DNA of 64,000 nt from Lutimonas halocynthiae (GCF_030409835.1 NZ_JAUFQO010000004.1:620001-684000); one strand, 5' to 3'; shown: positions 18,084-26,110, counted from the first letter of the stretch. Notes: generated by a model from the sequence alone, not told the origin. A program made the numbers and translations.

Positions 18084-18087
18084 AAAC

Positions 18088-19671
18088 TTATATGCTTTCT
18101 GACGTCAATTGATTATTGACCAATCTGATAATTCCAAGTGGATTCTCGTTTTGTAAGGCATCCGGCAATAATGAATCTGGCCAATCCTGGTAACTAAATG
18201 GTCTTACCCATCGTTTGATTGAATTGATTCCAACTGCAGTAAACCTACTATCAGTCGATGCAGGATATGGCCCTCCATGAACCATTGAAGGACAAACCTC
18301 AACTCCTGTTGGTACGCCATTAAATATGATACGTCCTACCCTGTTTTTTAATGCCTCAATAACACCCGGATAGGCGCTCGCCTCGTCTCCTTTAGCAATA
18401 AGTGTCCCTGTTAATTGACCTTCCATTTTAAAAATGATGGCTTCCAACTGTTCTTTATCTTTACATTGAACAACCATTGTAAAAGGTCCAAATACTTCTT
18501 GGTGTAATGCAGGATTTTGTAAAAAAGTATCCCCTTCAACAGTGGTTACAGCCTGTCTGGCCACGTTAGCACCAACCTCCTGGTCATACTCTGCTACCAT
18601 TTGCAATCCTTGCTGAGCCAGTGCTTTTCCTTTATTCATTTCATAGGCCCCAATAATATTAGGGTGCAGCATACATCCTGGTTCGATCTTCACAATTTCT
18701 TCAGACAAGGTGTTCACAAATTGCTCAAGATTTGAATCCTTTAAACCTAATAACAAGCCTGGGTTTGTACAAAACTGCCCGGCTCCTAATGTGACTGAAC
18801 CTGCGTAGGTCTTGGCAAGATCATCTCCTCTTTCTTTTAAAGCTTCTGGCAGAAAAACCACAGGATTTACGCTTCCCATTTCTGCAAATACAGGTATTGG
18901 CTCCTCTCTTTTTGAAGCTAAATCATATAATGCACGACCTCCTTTTATGCTCCCTGTAAATCCAACAGCCTTGACTTTAGGATGCTGCACCAATTGAACA
19001 CCCACTTCTATTCCGCTACTATTCAGGTTTGAGAAAACACCATCCGGCATTCCTGTTTTTTCAGCAGCTTTATTAATGGCTGAGGCAACTAATTCACCGG
19101 TTCCGGCGTGCATGGGATGTGACTTGACAATAACAGGGCAGCCTGCAGCTAAAGCAGCAGCTGTGTCTCCACCTGCAGTAGAATATGCCAATGGAAAATT
19201 ACTTGCTCCAAATACAACAACCGGACCTAAAGGAATCATCATTTTCCGGATATCTGGTTTAGCCAATGGGGCACGATCTGGTTGTGCCGTATCAATATGG
19301 GCGTTGACCCAATCTCCTTTTTTAACCAATTCTGCGAAAGTTCGCAACTGGAACATTGTTCTTCCTCTTTCACCCATAGCTCTGCCCTCTGGCAGACCAG
19401 ACTCTTCACAATAAACACTTATCAATTCTTGCCCTAAAGCCTCAATTTCATCTGCAATGGCATTTAAAAAATCGCCTTTTCTTTCACCGGAATAGTTTTG
19501 ATACGATTGGAATGCTTTCCAGGCGAGGCTCACCGCATTGTCAATTTCTTCGCTTGAAGCTTCATGAAATTTAATTGAATTCTCAATGTTTAATTTCGGA
19601 TTGAAGGTTTTAAATAGTTTAGCACCTTTAGCACTTCTTTCAAATCCGATATGGTTTTGTCCTGTTATCAT
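18088..19671 (-). CDS. 2-oxoglutarate semialdehyde (2,5-dioxopentanoate) dehydrogenase
   Basis: A 527-residue NAD(P)-dependent aldehyde dehydrogenase. Visible are the cofactor-binding lysine in PVIVKSHP (about Lys183), the general base in FAEMGSVNP (about Glu264) and the nucleophile in GAGQFCTNPG (about Cys301). The FTGSIKGGR and HGGPYPAST segments are typical of the KGSADH branch. It oxidises 2-oxoglutarate semialdehyde to 2-oxoglutarate, the last step of 4-hydroxyproline breakdown. ATGs at 19683 and 19671 are possible; the second makes an ATGA overlap with the stop of the DUF1272 gene and starts MITGQNHIGF like relatives, so it is preferred. Confidence 0.88.
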   Translation of the reverse strand: MITGQNHIGFERSAKGAKLFKTFNPKLNIENSIKFHEASSEEIDNAVSLAWKAFQSYQNYSGERKGDFLNAIADEIEALGQELISVYCEESGLPEGRAMGERGRTMFQLRTFAELVKKGDWVNAHIDTAQPDRAPLAKPDIRKMMIPLGPVVVFGASNFPLAYSTAGGDTAAALAAGCPVIVKSHPMHAGTGELVASAINKAAEKTGMPDGVFSNLNSSGIEVGVQLVQHPKVKAVGFTGSIKGGRALYDLASKREEPIPVFAEMGSVNPVVFLPEALKERGDDLAKTYAGSVTLGAGQFCTNPGLLLGLKDSNLEQFVNTLSEEIVKIEPGCMLHPNIIGAYEMNKGKALAQQGLQMVAEYDQEVGANVARQAVTTVEGDTFLQNPALHQEVFGPFTMVVQCKDKEQLEAIIFKMEGQLTGTLIAKGDEASAYPGVIEALKNRVGRIIFNGVPTGVEVCPSMVHGGPYPASTDSRFTAVGINSIKRWVRPFSYQDWPDSLLPDALQNENPLGIIRLVNNQLTSESI

Positions 19672-19934
19672 GTGATCTTCCATTTTTTTATGTGTTCTTC
19701 TTTATCTACTGGTTTATATACCAGATTTTTAGAGACGGGATATTTATTTAATAAAATTGCTGGGCGCTCAGGGCGCTGGGTAAAATTTCCACCACAATTG
19801 GGGCAGACAGCTAAAAGTACTTTATCAACACAAGATTTACAAAATGTGCATTCAAAGGAACAGATCATAGCGTCAACCGCATCAAAAGCCAAAGGCTTTT
19901 TACAATTCTCGCAATTTGGGCGGATTTCTAACAT
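19668..19934 (-). CDS. Small DUF1272 zinc-ribbon protein
   Basis: An 88-residue protein of the DUF1272 family with many cysteines in pairs: CENC, CSFECTFCKSC and CPNCGG, which probably bind two zinc ions. The charged C-terminal tail (KEEHIKKWKIT) is not conserved in appearance. It is exactly between, and coupled to, two hydroxyproline enzyme genes: its start abuts the deaminase stop and its stop overlaps the dehydrogenase start. DUF1272 has no known function; a role as a small regulator or accessory protein is only a guess from context. Confidence 0.8.
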   Translation of the reverse strand: MLEIRPNCENCKKPLAFDAVDAMICSFECTFCKSCVDKVLLAVCPNCGGNFTQRPERPAILLNKYPVSKNLVYKPVDKEEHIKKWKIT

Positions 19935-20852
19935 CTATAAATTCTGATAATCTGGCAACAATGGTCTGTCTTTAATTGCCTGATCAATAATGCCTAATAC
20001 TTTCTTTCTTTCGGCTCCAGCCAAAGGTAACCTGGGTTCTCTAACATTCTCTGTACCGATTCTGGTTGCCACTTCGGCCAACTTGATATTCTGTACTAAT
20101 TTAGTGTTTATATCTAATTCTAACAATGGTAAAAACCATCTATAAATTTCGATTGCCTCTTTAGTTCTTCCTGCTTTTGCCAATTCATAAATTGCCACCG
20201 TTTCGGCAGGAAAGGCACATACCAGACCAGCAACCCAACCGTCGGCACCAATTAACAAGCTTTCAAGAGCTAAAGTATCAACTCCGCATAAAATGGCCAA
20301 TCTGTCACCAAACCTGTTTTTAATTCGATTGATGTTTGAAATATCTCTTGTTGACTCCTTCACAGCCTGAATGTTTGGACAATCATTTAATAAATCCTCA
20401 AACATATCCAAGGTCACTTCAATACCATAATCAACTGGATTATTATAAATCATAATAGGAAGAGAAGTGCTTTGTGCTATTTTTCTAAAATACGTTACCG
20501 TTTCACGATCGTCAGCTTTGTAACGCATTGGAGGTAACATCATCAAGCCACTGGCGCCATCTTCTTTGGCCATATGAGCTAATTCAATCGCTGCTTTGGT
20601 AGATTGCTCAGCAATATTAATGATCACAGGAACCGCCCCTTTCACATAAGAAACTGTTTCACGAACAAGTGTTCGTTTCTCCAGTTCGGTTAAAGTACTT
20701 GCTTCTCCAAGGGTACCACCCAAAATAATTCCATGTACTCCGGCGTCTAGTTGTGCCTTAATATTGACTTTAAAATTTTCCAAATCCAATTCATCCTGAT
20801 CGTTAAATTTGGTTGTTACAGCAGGCATTACCCCTTTCCATTGTATACTCAT
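19935..20852 (-). CDS. 1-pyrroline-4-hydroxy-2-carboxylate deaminase (DHDPS family)
   Basis: A 305-residue TIM barrel of the dihydrodipicolinate synthase/N-acetylneuraminate lyase family. The GGTLGE loop is at 45-50, the catalytic tyrosine in MIYNNPVDYG (Tyr136) and the Schiff-base lysine in IQAVKESTRD (Lys165). In hydroxyproline clusters the family member removes ammonia and water from 1-pyrroline-4-hydroxy-2-carboxylate, giving 2-oxoglutarate semialdehyde. It is the first gene of the seven-gene leftward operon and is preceded by a good -7 box at 20872-20879. Lysine-pathway DapA is the alternative, which the neighbourhood argues against. Confidence 0.88.
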   Translation of the reverse strand: MSIQWKGVMPAVTTKFNDQDELDLENFKVNIKAQLDAGVHGIILGGTLGEASTLTELEKRTLVRETVSYVKGAVPVIINIAEQSTKAAIELAHMAKEDGASGLMMLPPMRYKADDRETVTYFRKIAQSTSLPIMIYNNPVDYGIEVTLDMFEDLLNDCPNIQAVKESTRDISNINRIKNRFGDRLAILCGVDTLALESLLIGADGWVAGLVCAFPAETVAIYELAKAGRTKEAIEIYRWFLPLLELDINTKLVQNIKLAEVATRIGTENVREPRLPLAGAERKKVLGIIDQAIKDRPLLPDYQNL

Positions 20853-20871
20853 AATTATGTTTGTTTTTATG

Positions 20872-20879
20872 CAAAAGTA
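20872..20879 (-). promoter_or_regulatory. -7 box of the leftward hydroxyproline operon
   Basis: TACTTTTG on the minus strand matches TAnnTTTG fully and lies 19 bases before the ATG at 20852, giving a leader of about 12-15 bases. No good -33 TTG is at the expected distance, which suits an activator-dependent promoter. Confidence 0.5.
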
Positions 20880-20919
20880 TAAGAAGCCATGGTATTAGTT
20901 TTCATATAAATTAGCACAT

Positions 20920-20934
20920 TATAGTACTATATTA
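20920..20934. promoter_or_regulatory. Palindrome between divergent operon and regulator gene
   Basis: TATAGTACTATA (20920-20931) is a perfect 12-base palindrome midway between the two divergent -7 boxes. It overlaps the octamer CTATATTA (20927-20934), which also occurs twice, inverted, before the rightward operon at 5753-5786. It is a candidate operator for the AraC-type regulator encoded next to it. AT-richness makes chance matches fairly likely. Confidence 0.35.
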
Positions 20935-20956
20935 ACTCAATATTGATATAATTATA

Positions 20957-20964
20957 TATTTTTG
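20957..20964 (+). promoter_or_regulatory. -7 box of the AraC-type regulator gene
   Basis: TATTTTTG matches TAnnTTTG fully and lies 22 bases before the ATG at 20987. No clear -33 TTG at the right distance is seen. Confidence 0.45.
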
Positions 20965-20986
20965 AATAATATTTATCTAAATACGC

Positions 20987-21829
20987 ATGAAAGTACTGCC
21001 GTTTAAAATCCCGAAACCTGAAAATGCAACCTTGGTTGTGCAAGAAGACGAGGGGCTTATGTTTTATGACAAACTGCACCAGCATCAGGAAACACAAATC
21101 AGCTTGATAAAAAAAGGTGAAGGCACTTTTATTATTGGCGACCATGTTGGTGAGTTTCACCAGGGCGATCTGTTTGTTATCGGTGAGAATTTACCCCATG
21201 TGTTTAACAATGATAAAATAGAGGGCTCAGTTCACATGATTTCTATGTTTTTTATGAAATCCAGTTATGGGGATCATTTTTTCGATTTTCCCGAATTTAA
21301 AAAGTTAGGTCCATTTTTTCTGGCTTCCACTCTTGGTTTTAAAATTGACGCAGAACAAAATGGTTTGGCAGCTTTAATTGAAGGACTGGTGCATCAAAAC
21401 AAGCTAGACAGGTTCATCTGCTTTATTGAAATTTTAAAAACTATAGCTAACACCGCATCTATTACGACTTTATCATCTGCTATACACAAAAAATCATACG
21501 GAGAAGAAGAAGGAAAAAGGATGAGAGACATCTTTGAGTTTACTTTACAAAACTTTGATAAGACCATAAACCTGGATCAAGTGGCTGATATTGCCAACAT
21601 GACTCCAAATGCCTTTTGCCGGTATTTTAAACAACGAACCAATAAAACGTATATCAATTTTTTACTTGATATACGAGTTGGAAACGCTTGTAAACTTCTT
21701 AGTAAAAAAACAGATCTCAGTATAGCCGAAGTTTCTTACAAATCCGGATTTAACAATTTGACGAATTTCAACAGGAAATTTAAATCTTTGAAAGGAATTA
21801 CGCCTTCGGCATTCAGAAAGCGTGCTTAA
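20987..21829 (+). CDS. AraC-family transcriptional regulator
   Basis: A 280-residue regulator with an N-terminal cupin-like ligand domain (about 1-110, with HQHQETQISLIKKGEG and FVIGENLPHVFN) and a C-terminal double helix-turn-helix (about 175-280: LDQVADIANMTPNAFCRYFK and SIAEVSYKSGFNNLTNFNRK, the latter typical of AraC). It is divergent from the leftward hydroxyproline operon, with 134 bases between start codons, so it most likely controls that operon, probably with hydroxyproline or a pathway intermediate as signal. A strong hairpin terminator follows its stop. Confidence 0.9.
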   Translation: MKVLPFKIPKPENATLVVQEDEGLMFYDKLHQHQETQISLIKKGEGTFIIGDHVGEFHQGDLFVIGENLPHVFNNDKIEGSVHMISMFFMKSSYGDHFFDFPEFKKLGPFFLASTLGFKIDAEQNGLAALIEGLVHQNKLDRFICFIEILKTIANTASITTLSSAIHKKSYGEEEGKRMRDIFEFTLQNFDKTINLDQVADIANMTPNAFCRYFKQRTNKTYINFLLDIRVGNACKLLSKKTDLSIAEVSYKSGFNNLTNFNRKFKSLKGITPSAFRKRA

Positions 21830-21832
21830 AAA

Positions 21833-21866
21833 TATTCGCCGAACCGTAAATACGGTTCGGCGAATA
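21833..21866. terminator. Bidirectional hairpin terminator
   Basis: A perfect 15-bp stem (from TATTCGCCGAACCGT to its inverse) closes on the 4-base loop AAAT, with 9 G-C pairs. It lies between the convergent AraC-type gene and the secreted-protein gene. Read leftward the stem is followed by ATTTTTAAG, a T-tract; read rightward the tail is poorer in T, so it should work best for the leftward gene. Confidence 0.75.
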
Positions 21867-21885
21867 AATACTTAACAAAAACAAA

Positions 21886-22701
21886 TTACTTAGATAATCC
21901 GGACACATAGGTATAAATAAAATCGCTATGGGTTCCGGTATAATATTTACTCATTTTTTTACCCATTTCTTTCCTTGCTGCTTCATCTGGCCATGCCTCT
22001 TTAGGAAGTTCGTCCAATTTATCCAGCATTTTATCAAGATCCGCCAATGACTCTACATAGAAGGCTTCAATATATTCTGTTCTGTCTGCCCCATAATAGT
22101 GCTCATTTGGGTAATATCCTTTTATATACTCATTCTTATGAACTACTTTTTCCAGGTATTCTTTATTCAATTCATTCCATTCTTCATAAGTACCATCTTC
22201 CGGATATGCAAAATGCCTCACTTGCAAATAGAGTAATAAATCTTTGGTAGGCATTTCAGCTAATGGCTTAGCTCCATCCATAGTCGCATAGATTTCGTCA
22301 GAATGTTCTACCGAATAATAATCCATACGCTTTTTAAAAAACGCATCTCTAGCCGCTTCATCAGGCCATGCTTCTTTGGCCAATTCTCCGCTTCTGTTAG
22401 CCGCATCGTGAATATCATTCCACGAATTAAACGTCTGCACATAGAGTAATTCTGTATTGTCTTCTGTAAACCTGTGCATATAAAAAGAAGCACCTGCAAT
22501 CAATTCGTTTTTCATCACGACCTTATCCAGATATTCTTTTTCAACGGCTTTCCATTCATCCAAACTATAATCTTCCTGCTCCATATTCCAATGCATGGTA
22601 GTTACGGTTATAAATTCGGGTCTTTTTTCCTCATCCTGTGCAAAGACATTTACTGACAAACACAAGCAAAACATTAAAAAATAGAATTGTAAATTTTTCA
22701 T
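21886..22701 (-). CDS. Secreted protein with two tandem repeats, unknown function
   Basis: A 271-residue protein with a signal peptide (MKNLQFYFLMFCLCLSVNVFAQ). The mature part is an internal duplication of about 120 residues. Compare EAWPDEAARDAFFKKRMDYY with EAWPDEAARKEMGKKMSKYY, EEWNELNKEYLEKVVHKNEY with DEWKAVEKEYLDKVVMKNEL, and HSDEIYATM with HSDFIYTYV. Each half resembles a dimeric alpha/beta-barrel ligand-binding unit in general pattern, but I do not recognise a named family. It is expressed leftward and ends at the shared hairpin terminator. No function is proposed. Confidence 0.7.
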   Translation of the reverse strand: MKNLQFYFLMFCLCLSVNVFAQDEEKRPEFITVTTMHWNMEQEDYSLDEWKAVEKEYLDKVVMKNELIAGASFYMHRFTEDNTELLYVQTFNSWNDIHDAANRSGELAKEAWPDEAARDAFFKKRMDYYSVEHSDEIYATMDGAKPLAEMPTKDLLLYLQVRHFAYPEDGTYEEWNELNKEYLEKVVHKNEYIKGYYPNEHYYGADRTEYIEAFYVESLADLDKMLDKLDELPKEAWPDEAARKEMGKKMSKYYTGTHSDFIYTYVSGLSK

Positions 22702-22806
22702 AAAAAGGGGTTTAGTTAATTTACAAGAAAAGTATACTTTTTATCATTCGATAAAAAATGCTTTAGGACGAAGTGACCTATTTCTTTATCGAGACCCCCC
22801 TTTTAC

Positions 22807-23352
22807 TTATCGAAGGATTTGGTAATTTAATTTATAAGTCATTATTTGTAACCCATCATCATAAAGATTACTATCTATTAATTCCGTTTTATAAAACTTA
22901 GTTGAAGATCCAAAAAGTTTTACGCCTTTTCCAGCAATAAATGGGTTTAACTTTAATTTCAAATGGGTAATTTGCTCATGCTCCAATAACCATCCTGCAA
23001 ATTGACCACCTCCACATAAATAAATATCTGGTCCTTCTTGGTTTCTCAGTGCATAAATATGGTCTAAATTCAATTTTCTGAGATGCAAGGCCTCTGCCTT
23101 TGTTTCAAATTTCAAATTATCAGAAAAAATATAATGTTCCATATGCGGGTAAGCCAAATCACCTGGTTTCATTCCGAATTTATACCCAAACTCATAGGTT
23201 GTACGGCCCATAATTACGGTGTCATACTTTTGTATATCCTTGAGATATTGATCCACTCCATTTCCACTGGCCATAAAGCCACTAATATCACCATCCGGTC
23301 CTGAAATAAAACCATCCAAAGAAGTTGCAACGTAGTAAACAATATTCCTCAT
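22807..23352 (-). CDS. Dihydrofolate reductase-family protein (RibD C-terminal-like)
   Basis: A 181-residue protein of the dihydrofolate reductase/RibD C-terminal fold. It has the start MRNIVYYVATSLDGFISGPDG, the central VIMGRTTYE (about 48-56) and the NADPH-binding IYLCGGGQFAGWLLEH (about 110-125), followed by LKLKLNPFIAGKGVKLFGS. Members of this DHFR-like branch reduce various substrates and are usually uncharacterised; it is not the folate enzyme FolA. It follows the MmcQ/YjbR gene by 32 bases. Confidence 0.85.
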   Translation of the reverse strand: MRNIVYYVATSLDGFISGPDGDISGFMASGNGVDQYLKDIQKYDTVIMGRTTYEFGYKFGMKPGDLAYPHMEHYIFSDNLKFETKAEALHLRKLNLDHIYALRNQEGPDIYLCGGGQFAGWLLEHEQITHLKLKLNPFIAGKGVKLFGSSTKFYKTELIDSNLYDDGLQIMTYKLNYQILR

Positions 23353-23384
23353 AGCGCTATATATTTTGTCTATTTTTCTAAAAG

Positions 23385-23741
23385 CTAATCAAAGTTGAAT
23401 TGATTGCGCATTTTTTTTGGCAGGCCATTTACTACTAAAAAATAGGAATGATCGATCAGCTCTTTAAACAGGTCCTCTGAGAATGATCCATCAAACAATA
23501 CTGTATTCCAATGCTTCTTGTTCATATGAAAACCTGCAGTAATACTTTCATAGTTTTCCCTTAATTCAATGGCCTTATCAGGATCACATTTCAAATTAAC
23601 TTTAAACGCTGGTGATTCTAATCCGGTTAGGGCAAACATTTTTCCGCAAACTTTAAAAACAAGGGTTGTCTCGTCAAAAGGAAATTCCTCGGTAACCATC
23701 GGTTTACTAAGACAATAGTTTCTAAACGTTTCTATATGCAT
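23385..23741 (-). CDS. MmcQ/YjbR-family protein
   Basis: A 118-residue protein of the MmcQ/YjbR family: FRNYCLSKPMVTEEFPFD at the start, VFKVCGKMFALT in the middle, HMNKKHWNTVLFDG and DHSYFLVVNGLPKK at the end. The fold resembles a double-stranded-DNA-binding domain, yet the biological role is unknown. The length is normal for the family. It sits between the helicase gene and the DHFR-family gene, all leftward. Confidence 0.85.
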   Translation of the reverse strand: MHIETFRNYCLSKPMVTEEFPFDETTLVFKVCGKMFALTGLESPAFKVNLKCDPDKAIELRENYESITAGFHMNKKHWNTVLFDGSFSEDLFKELIDHSYFLVVNGLPKKMRNQFNFD

Positions 23742-23760
23742 GATGAATCAGCTTCTAGTT

Positions 23761-25443
23761 TTATAAAAATACCAAAGACATCTTTATCTGATCATAACTC
23801 ACCTGGCCTTGCAGCATATCAAATATCGGCTTCAAGCTAATGCGCTCTCCTGGCCCAACCTCTTTCAATAGTTTATTTCTGGTATTTTTAACCTTATTCA
23901 AGGTCTTTGAGTCGGGTTTGAATCGACTGAGGTCAGTCTTAGGATAAAGCTCCATAATCTTGATAAGATGCGTAGAAACTGTACCGAGTGTCAACCCTCT
24001 TTCTATTACAATGTCTTCAAGAGAATTTCCCTTGTCAATCAACTGTTTTGTGACTAAATAAGTTGATTTTTTTGTCACCTTCTCCCCTTTTTCCAGGTTC
24101 TTTTTATTTTCCTGAATCTCGTCTTTATTGGAGATACCTCCGCTTTTTTTGACAAAATTTCGAGCCTTAATCTCAAGAACATCCTCTTCAAAAATTTGTT
24201 CAATCTCAGATGATAGCTCCTGAAACCTTCTGTCAGCTTTTAAAGCCAACCCATCAACCTCAAGGGCCGTTTGATTAAAACCCATCAATTGCAATCCTTC
24301 TAATCCTTTAACCCTTGACAAAGCAACATATCCCTGGCCTTTCTCAAAGGTTTTACTGAGATCCATTACAGCTCCATCCAGCGTCATTCCCTGACTTTTA
24401 TGCACGGTTATAGCCCATGCAAGCCGAAGTGGAACTTGGACATAACTCACAAGAAGTTTACCGGTCTCATCTTCTATTCTCCAGTCTTCAGGTTCTGCGG
24501 TAATCTCATTACCATTATTCAAGCGAACAACAGGATTTCCATCATCATTATAATTAATGATGGTCCCTAATGAACCATTCAGGTAACCTTTTTCGTAATT
24601 ATTCTTGACAAACATAACTTTAGCGTCCTTTTTCAACTCTAATGATTCCGGCGCCATGATTGACCTTTTGATCGATTCAGCTAGTTTCAAATTTCCCTTA
24701 ATCTTAGCTTTGAATGATTTTTTCCGGCCCTTAATCGCCGCAATCTGAGCTGAATTAATTCTATCAACATCTAAATTATGTGTATATAATTTTGTTGGTT
24801 CTTCAATATCTAAACTTTCGTTACTAGTAGAAAGGATTGAGATTGATCTGTCTGTTACCATCCCTGACCTGATCTCATTCAGAATATTGTTGAGTTCACC
24901 CTCTGTTTGCCGATACTGATCGGTTAAATAACAAATAGATAGGTTGGCATTTAACCAAGACTGTGACATAAAACAAAACTTATCTCGGTTGATCTCTCCT
25001 GAACTTCCAATTGGAGGCAACTGAAAAAAGTCACCGCACAGAACAACTTGTATCCCGCCAAAAGGTTTGTCATTCTCTCTAAAATATTGCAACACTTCAT
25101 TCACCAAATCAAATTGTCTTCTATGCAACATTGAGATCTCATCAATAATCAGAACCTTGGTTTTTTCAATATGCTTTTTGAGGTACTTTTTATCTCTAAG
25201 CTCCTTTAATTGCCTAGTAGTCAATGAATCTTTAATTCCAATTCCAGACCAGGCATGAATAGTGGTTCCTTGTAAATGAGTGGCTGCAATACCGGTGGAA
25301 GCCGTTATTGAAACTGGAATTTTCCGTGCTTTTAAGTATTGTATATACTGATTAAGAACATACGTTTTACCAGCCCCGGCTGAGCCGGTTAAAAAAACAT
25401 TATCTCCTGATTTTAATATAGCTAAGGCTTGTTCTTGATTCAC
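23761..25443 (-). CDS. Pif1/RecD-like DNA helicase with C-terminal HTH domain
   Basis: A 560-residue superfamily 1 helicase. Motif I is GSAGAGKTYVL (about 20-30), motif II LIIDEISMLHRRQFD (about 98-112), motif III VVLCGDFFQLPPIG (about 130-143), and motifs V/VI are AWAITVHKSQGMTLDGAV and VALSRVKGLEGLQL (about 345-390). After a charged linker comes a C-terminal helix-turn-helix like that of some RecQ proteins (SLEDIVIERGLTLGTVSTHL, about 470-490). Such Pif1-like enzymes unwind DNA 5' to 3' and act in repair or replication fork progress. The gene follows DUF4230 by 28 bases. Confidence 0.88.
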   Translation of the reverse strand: MNQEQALAILKSGDNVFLTGSAGAGKTYVLNQYIQYLKARKIPVSITASTGIAATHLQGTTIHAWSGIGIKDSLTTRQLKELRDKKYLKKHIEKTKVLIIDEISMLHRRQFDLVNEVLQYFRENDKPFGGIQVVLCGDFFQLPPIGSSGEINRDKFCFMSQSWLNANLSICYLTDQYRQTEGELNNILNEIRSGMVTDRSISILSTSNESLDIEEPTKLYTHNLDVDRINSAQIAAIKGRKKSFKAKIKGNLKLAESIKRSIMAPESLELKKDAKVMFVKNNYEKGYLNGSLGTIINYNDDGNPVVRLNNGNEITAEPEDWRIEDETGKLLVSYVQVPLRLAWAITVHKSQGMTLDGAVMDLSKTFEKGQGYVALSRVKGLEGLQLMGFNQTALEVDGLALKADRRFQELSSEIEQIFEEDVLEIKARNFVKKSGGISNKDEIQENKKNLEKGEKVTKKSTYLVTKQLIDKGNSLEDIVIERGLTLGTVSTHLIKIMELYPKTDLSRFKPDSKTLNKVKNTRNKLLKEVGPGERISLKPIFDMLQGQVSYDQIKMSLVFL

Positions 25444-25471
25444 TTTTTATATTAATTCGATTAGTCCTTTC

Positions 25472-26110
25472 TCAGGATTCCAATTTTTTAATCACTTCCT
25501 CTTTACCAAGAATACCTTTATTGCTTTTTGCTAATAATAAATCTTGATAATCCAGCGTCCAGCCAATAGTCTCTACTATATTTTCTATTAACAGCACGGC
25601 CTCGAGGGCTTCACTTTTAGCTGTATCAAACAAGCCACTTTCTGGAATTTTTAACAGCACATGTTCTTTTGCCTGTACATTAACCTCAGTTAAATCGGTG
25701 GAGTCAAATTTATTGAAAAGACCTTCCTTCTTATCATAGTATTTGAGATCTGTCTCAAGACTTAGAATTTGAGGTTCAGGAAAATCAGTTAGTTTAATCA
25801 CTTTTTTTTCATTGACAGCCTCCATTTTAATTTTAGACAAGTCATAACCTACATATGCCTTGGCATTGATCAAAAGAATGGCCTTCTTTTTACTTGATAC
25901 CATGCTCATAAAACGCTCCTTGGTGTTTTCGTAATGATAAATTTCAGCAAATTCACCTTCAACCGTAATGAGTTTCCATACCTTTCTGATCCGCTCCATA
26001 ATGATGACCGATTGCGCATTGGTCATATCTTTTCTTTTTTGAATTTTGATATATTTCAAAACCCAATAAGTGATAATCGCTCCAAGAAAAAGGCCTAATA
26101 AAGCTTCCAT
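25472..26110 (-). CDS. DUF4230 protein, membrane-anchored
   Basis: A 212-residue protein with one N-terminal membrane segment (LLGLFLGAIITYWVLKYI, about 4-21), so the rest is probably outside the cytoplasm. The body matches DUF4230 as I know it: KLITVEGEFAEIYHYEN, KKAILLINAKAYVGYDLSKI, LPEPQI-like FPEPQILSLETD, and LIENIVETIGW near the end. The family has no known function. It lies 34 bases downstream of hemW in the same direction. Confidence 0.78.
   Translation of the reverse strand: MEALLGLFLGAIITYWVLKYIKIQKRKDMTNAQSVIIMERIRKVWKLITVEGEFAEIYHYENTKERFMSMVSSKKKAILLINAKAYVGYDLSKIKMEAVNEKKVIKLTDFPEPQILSLETDLKYYDKKEGLFNKFDSTDLTEVNVQAKEHVLLKIPESGLFDTAKSEALEAVLLIENIVETIGWTLDYQDLLLAKSNKGILGKEEVIKKLES

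Noticed and set aside
19076-19414. 112-codon frame antisense to the aldehyde dehydrogenase gene
   Set aside because: It is inside a well-supported gene in the opposite strand and has low-complexity composition.
20946-20957. Second 12-base palindrome ATATAATTATAT before the AraC-type gene
   Set aside because: It consists only of A and T in a very AT-rich gap; such palindromes are expected by chance, and it overlaps the -7 box.
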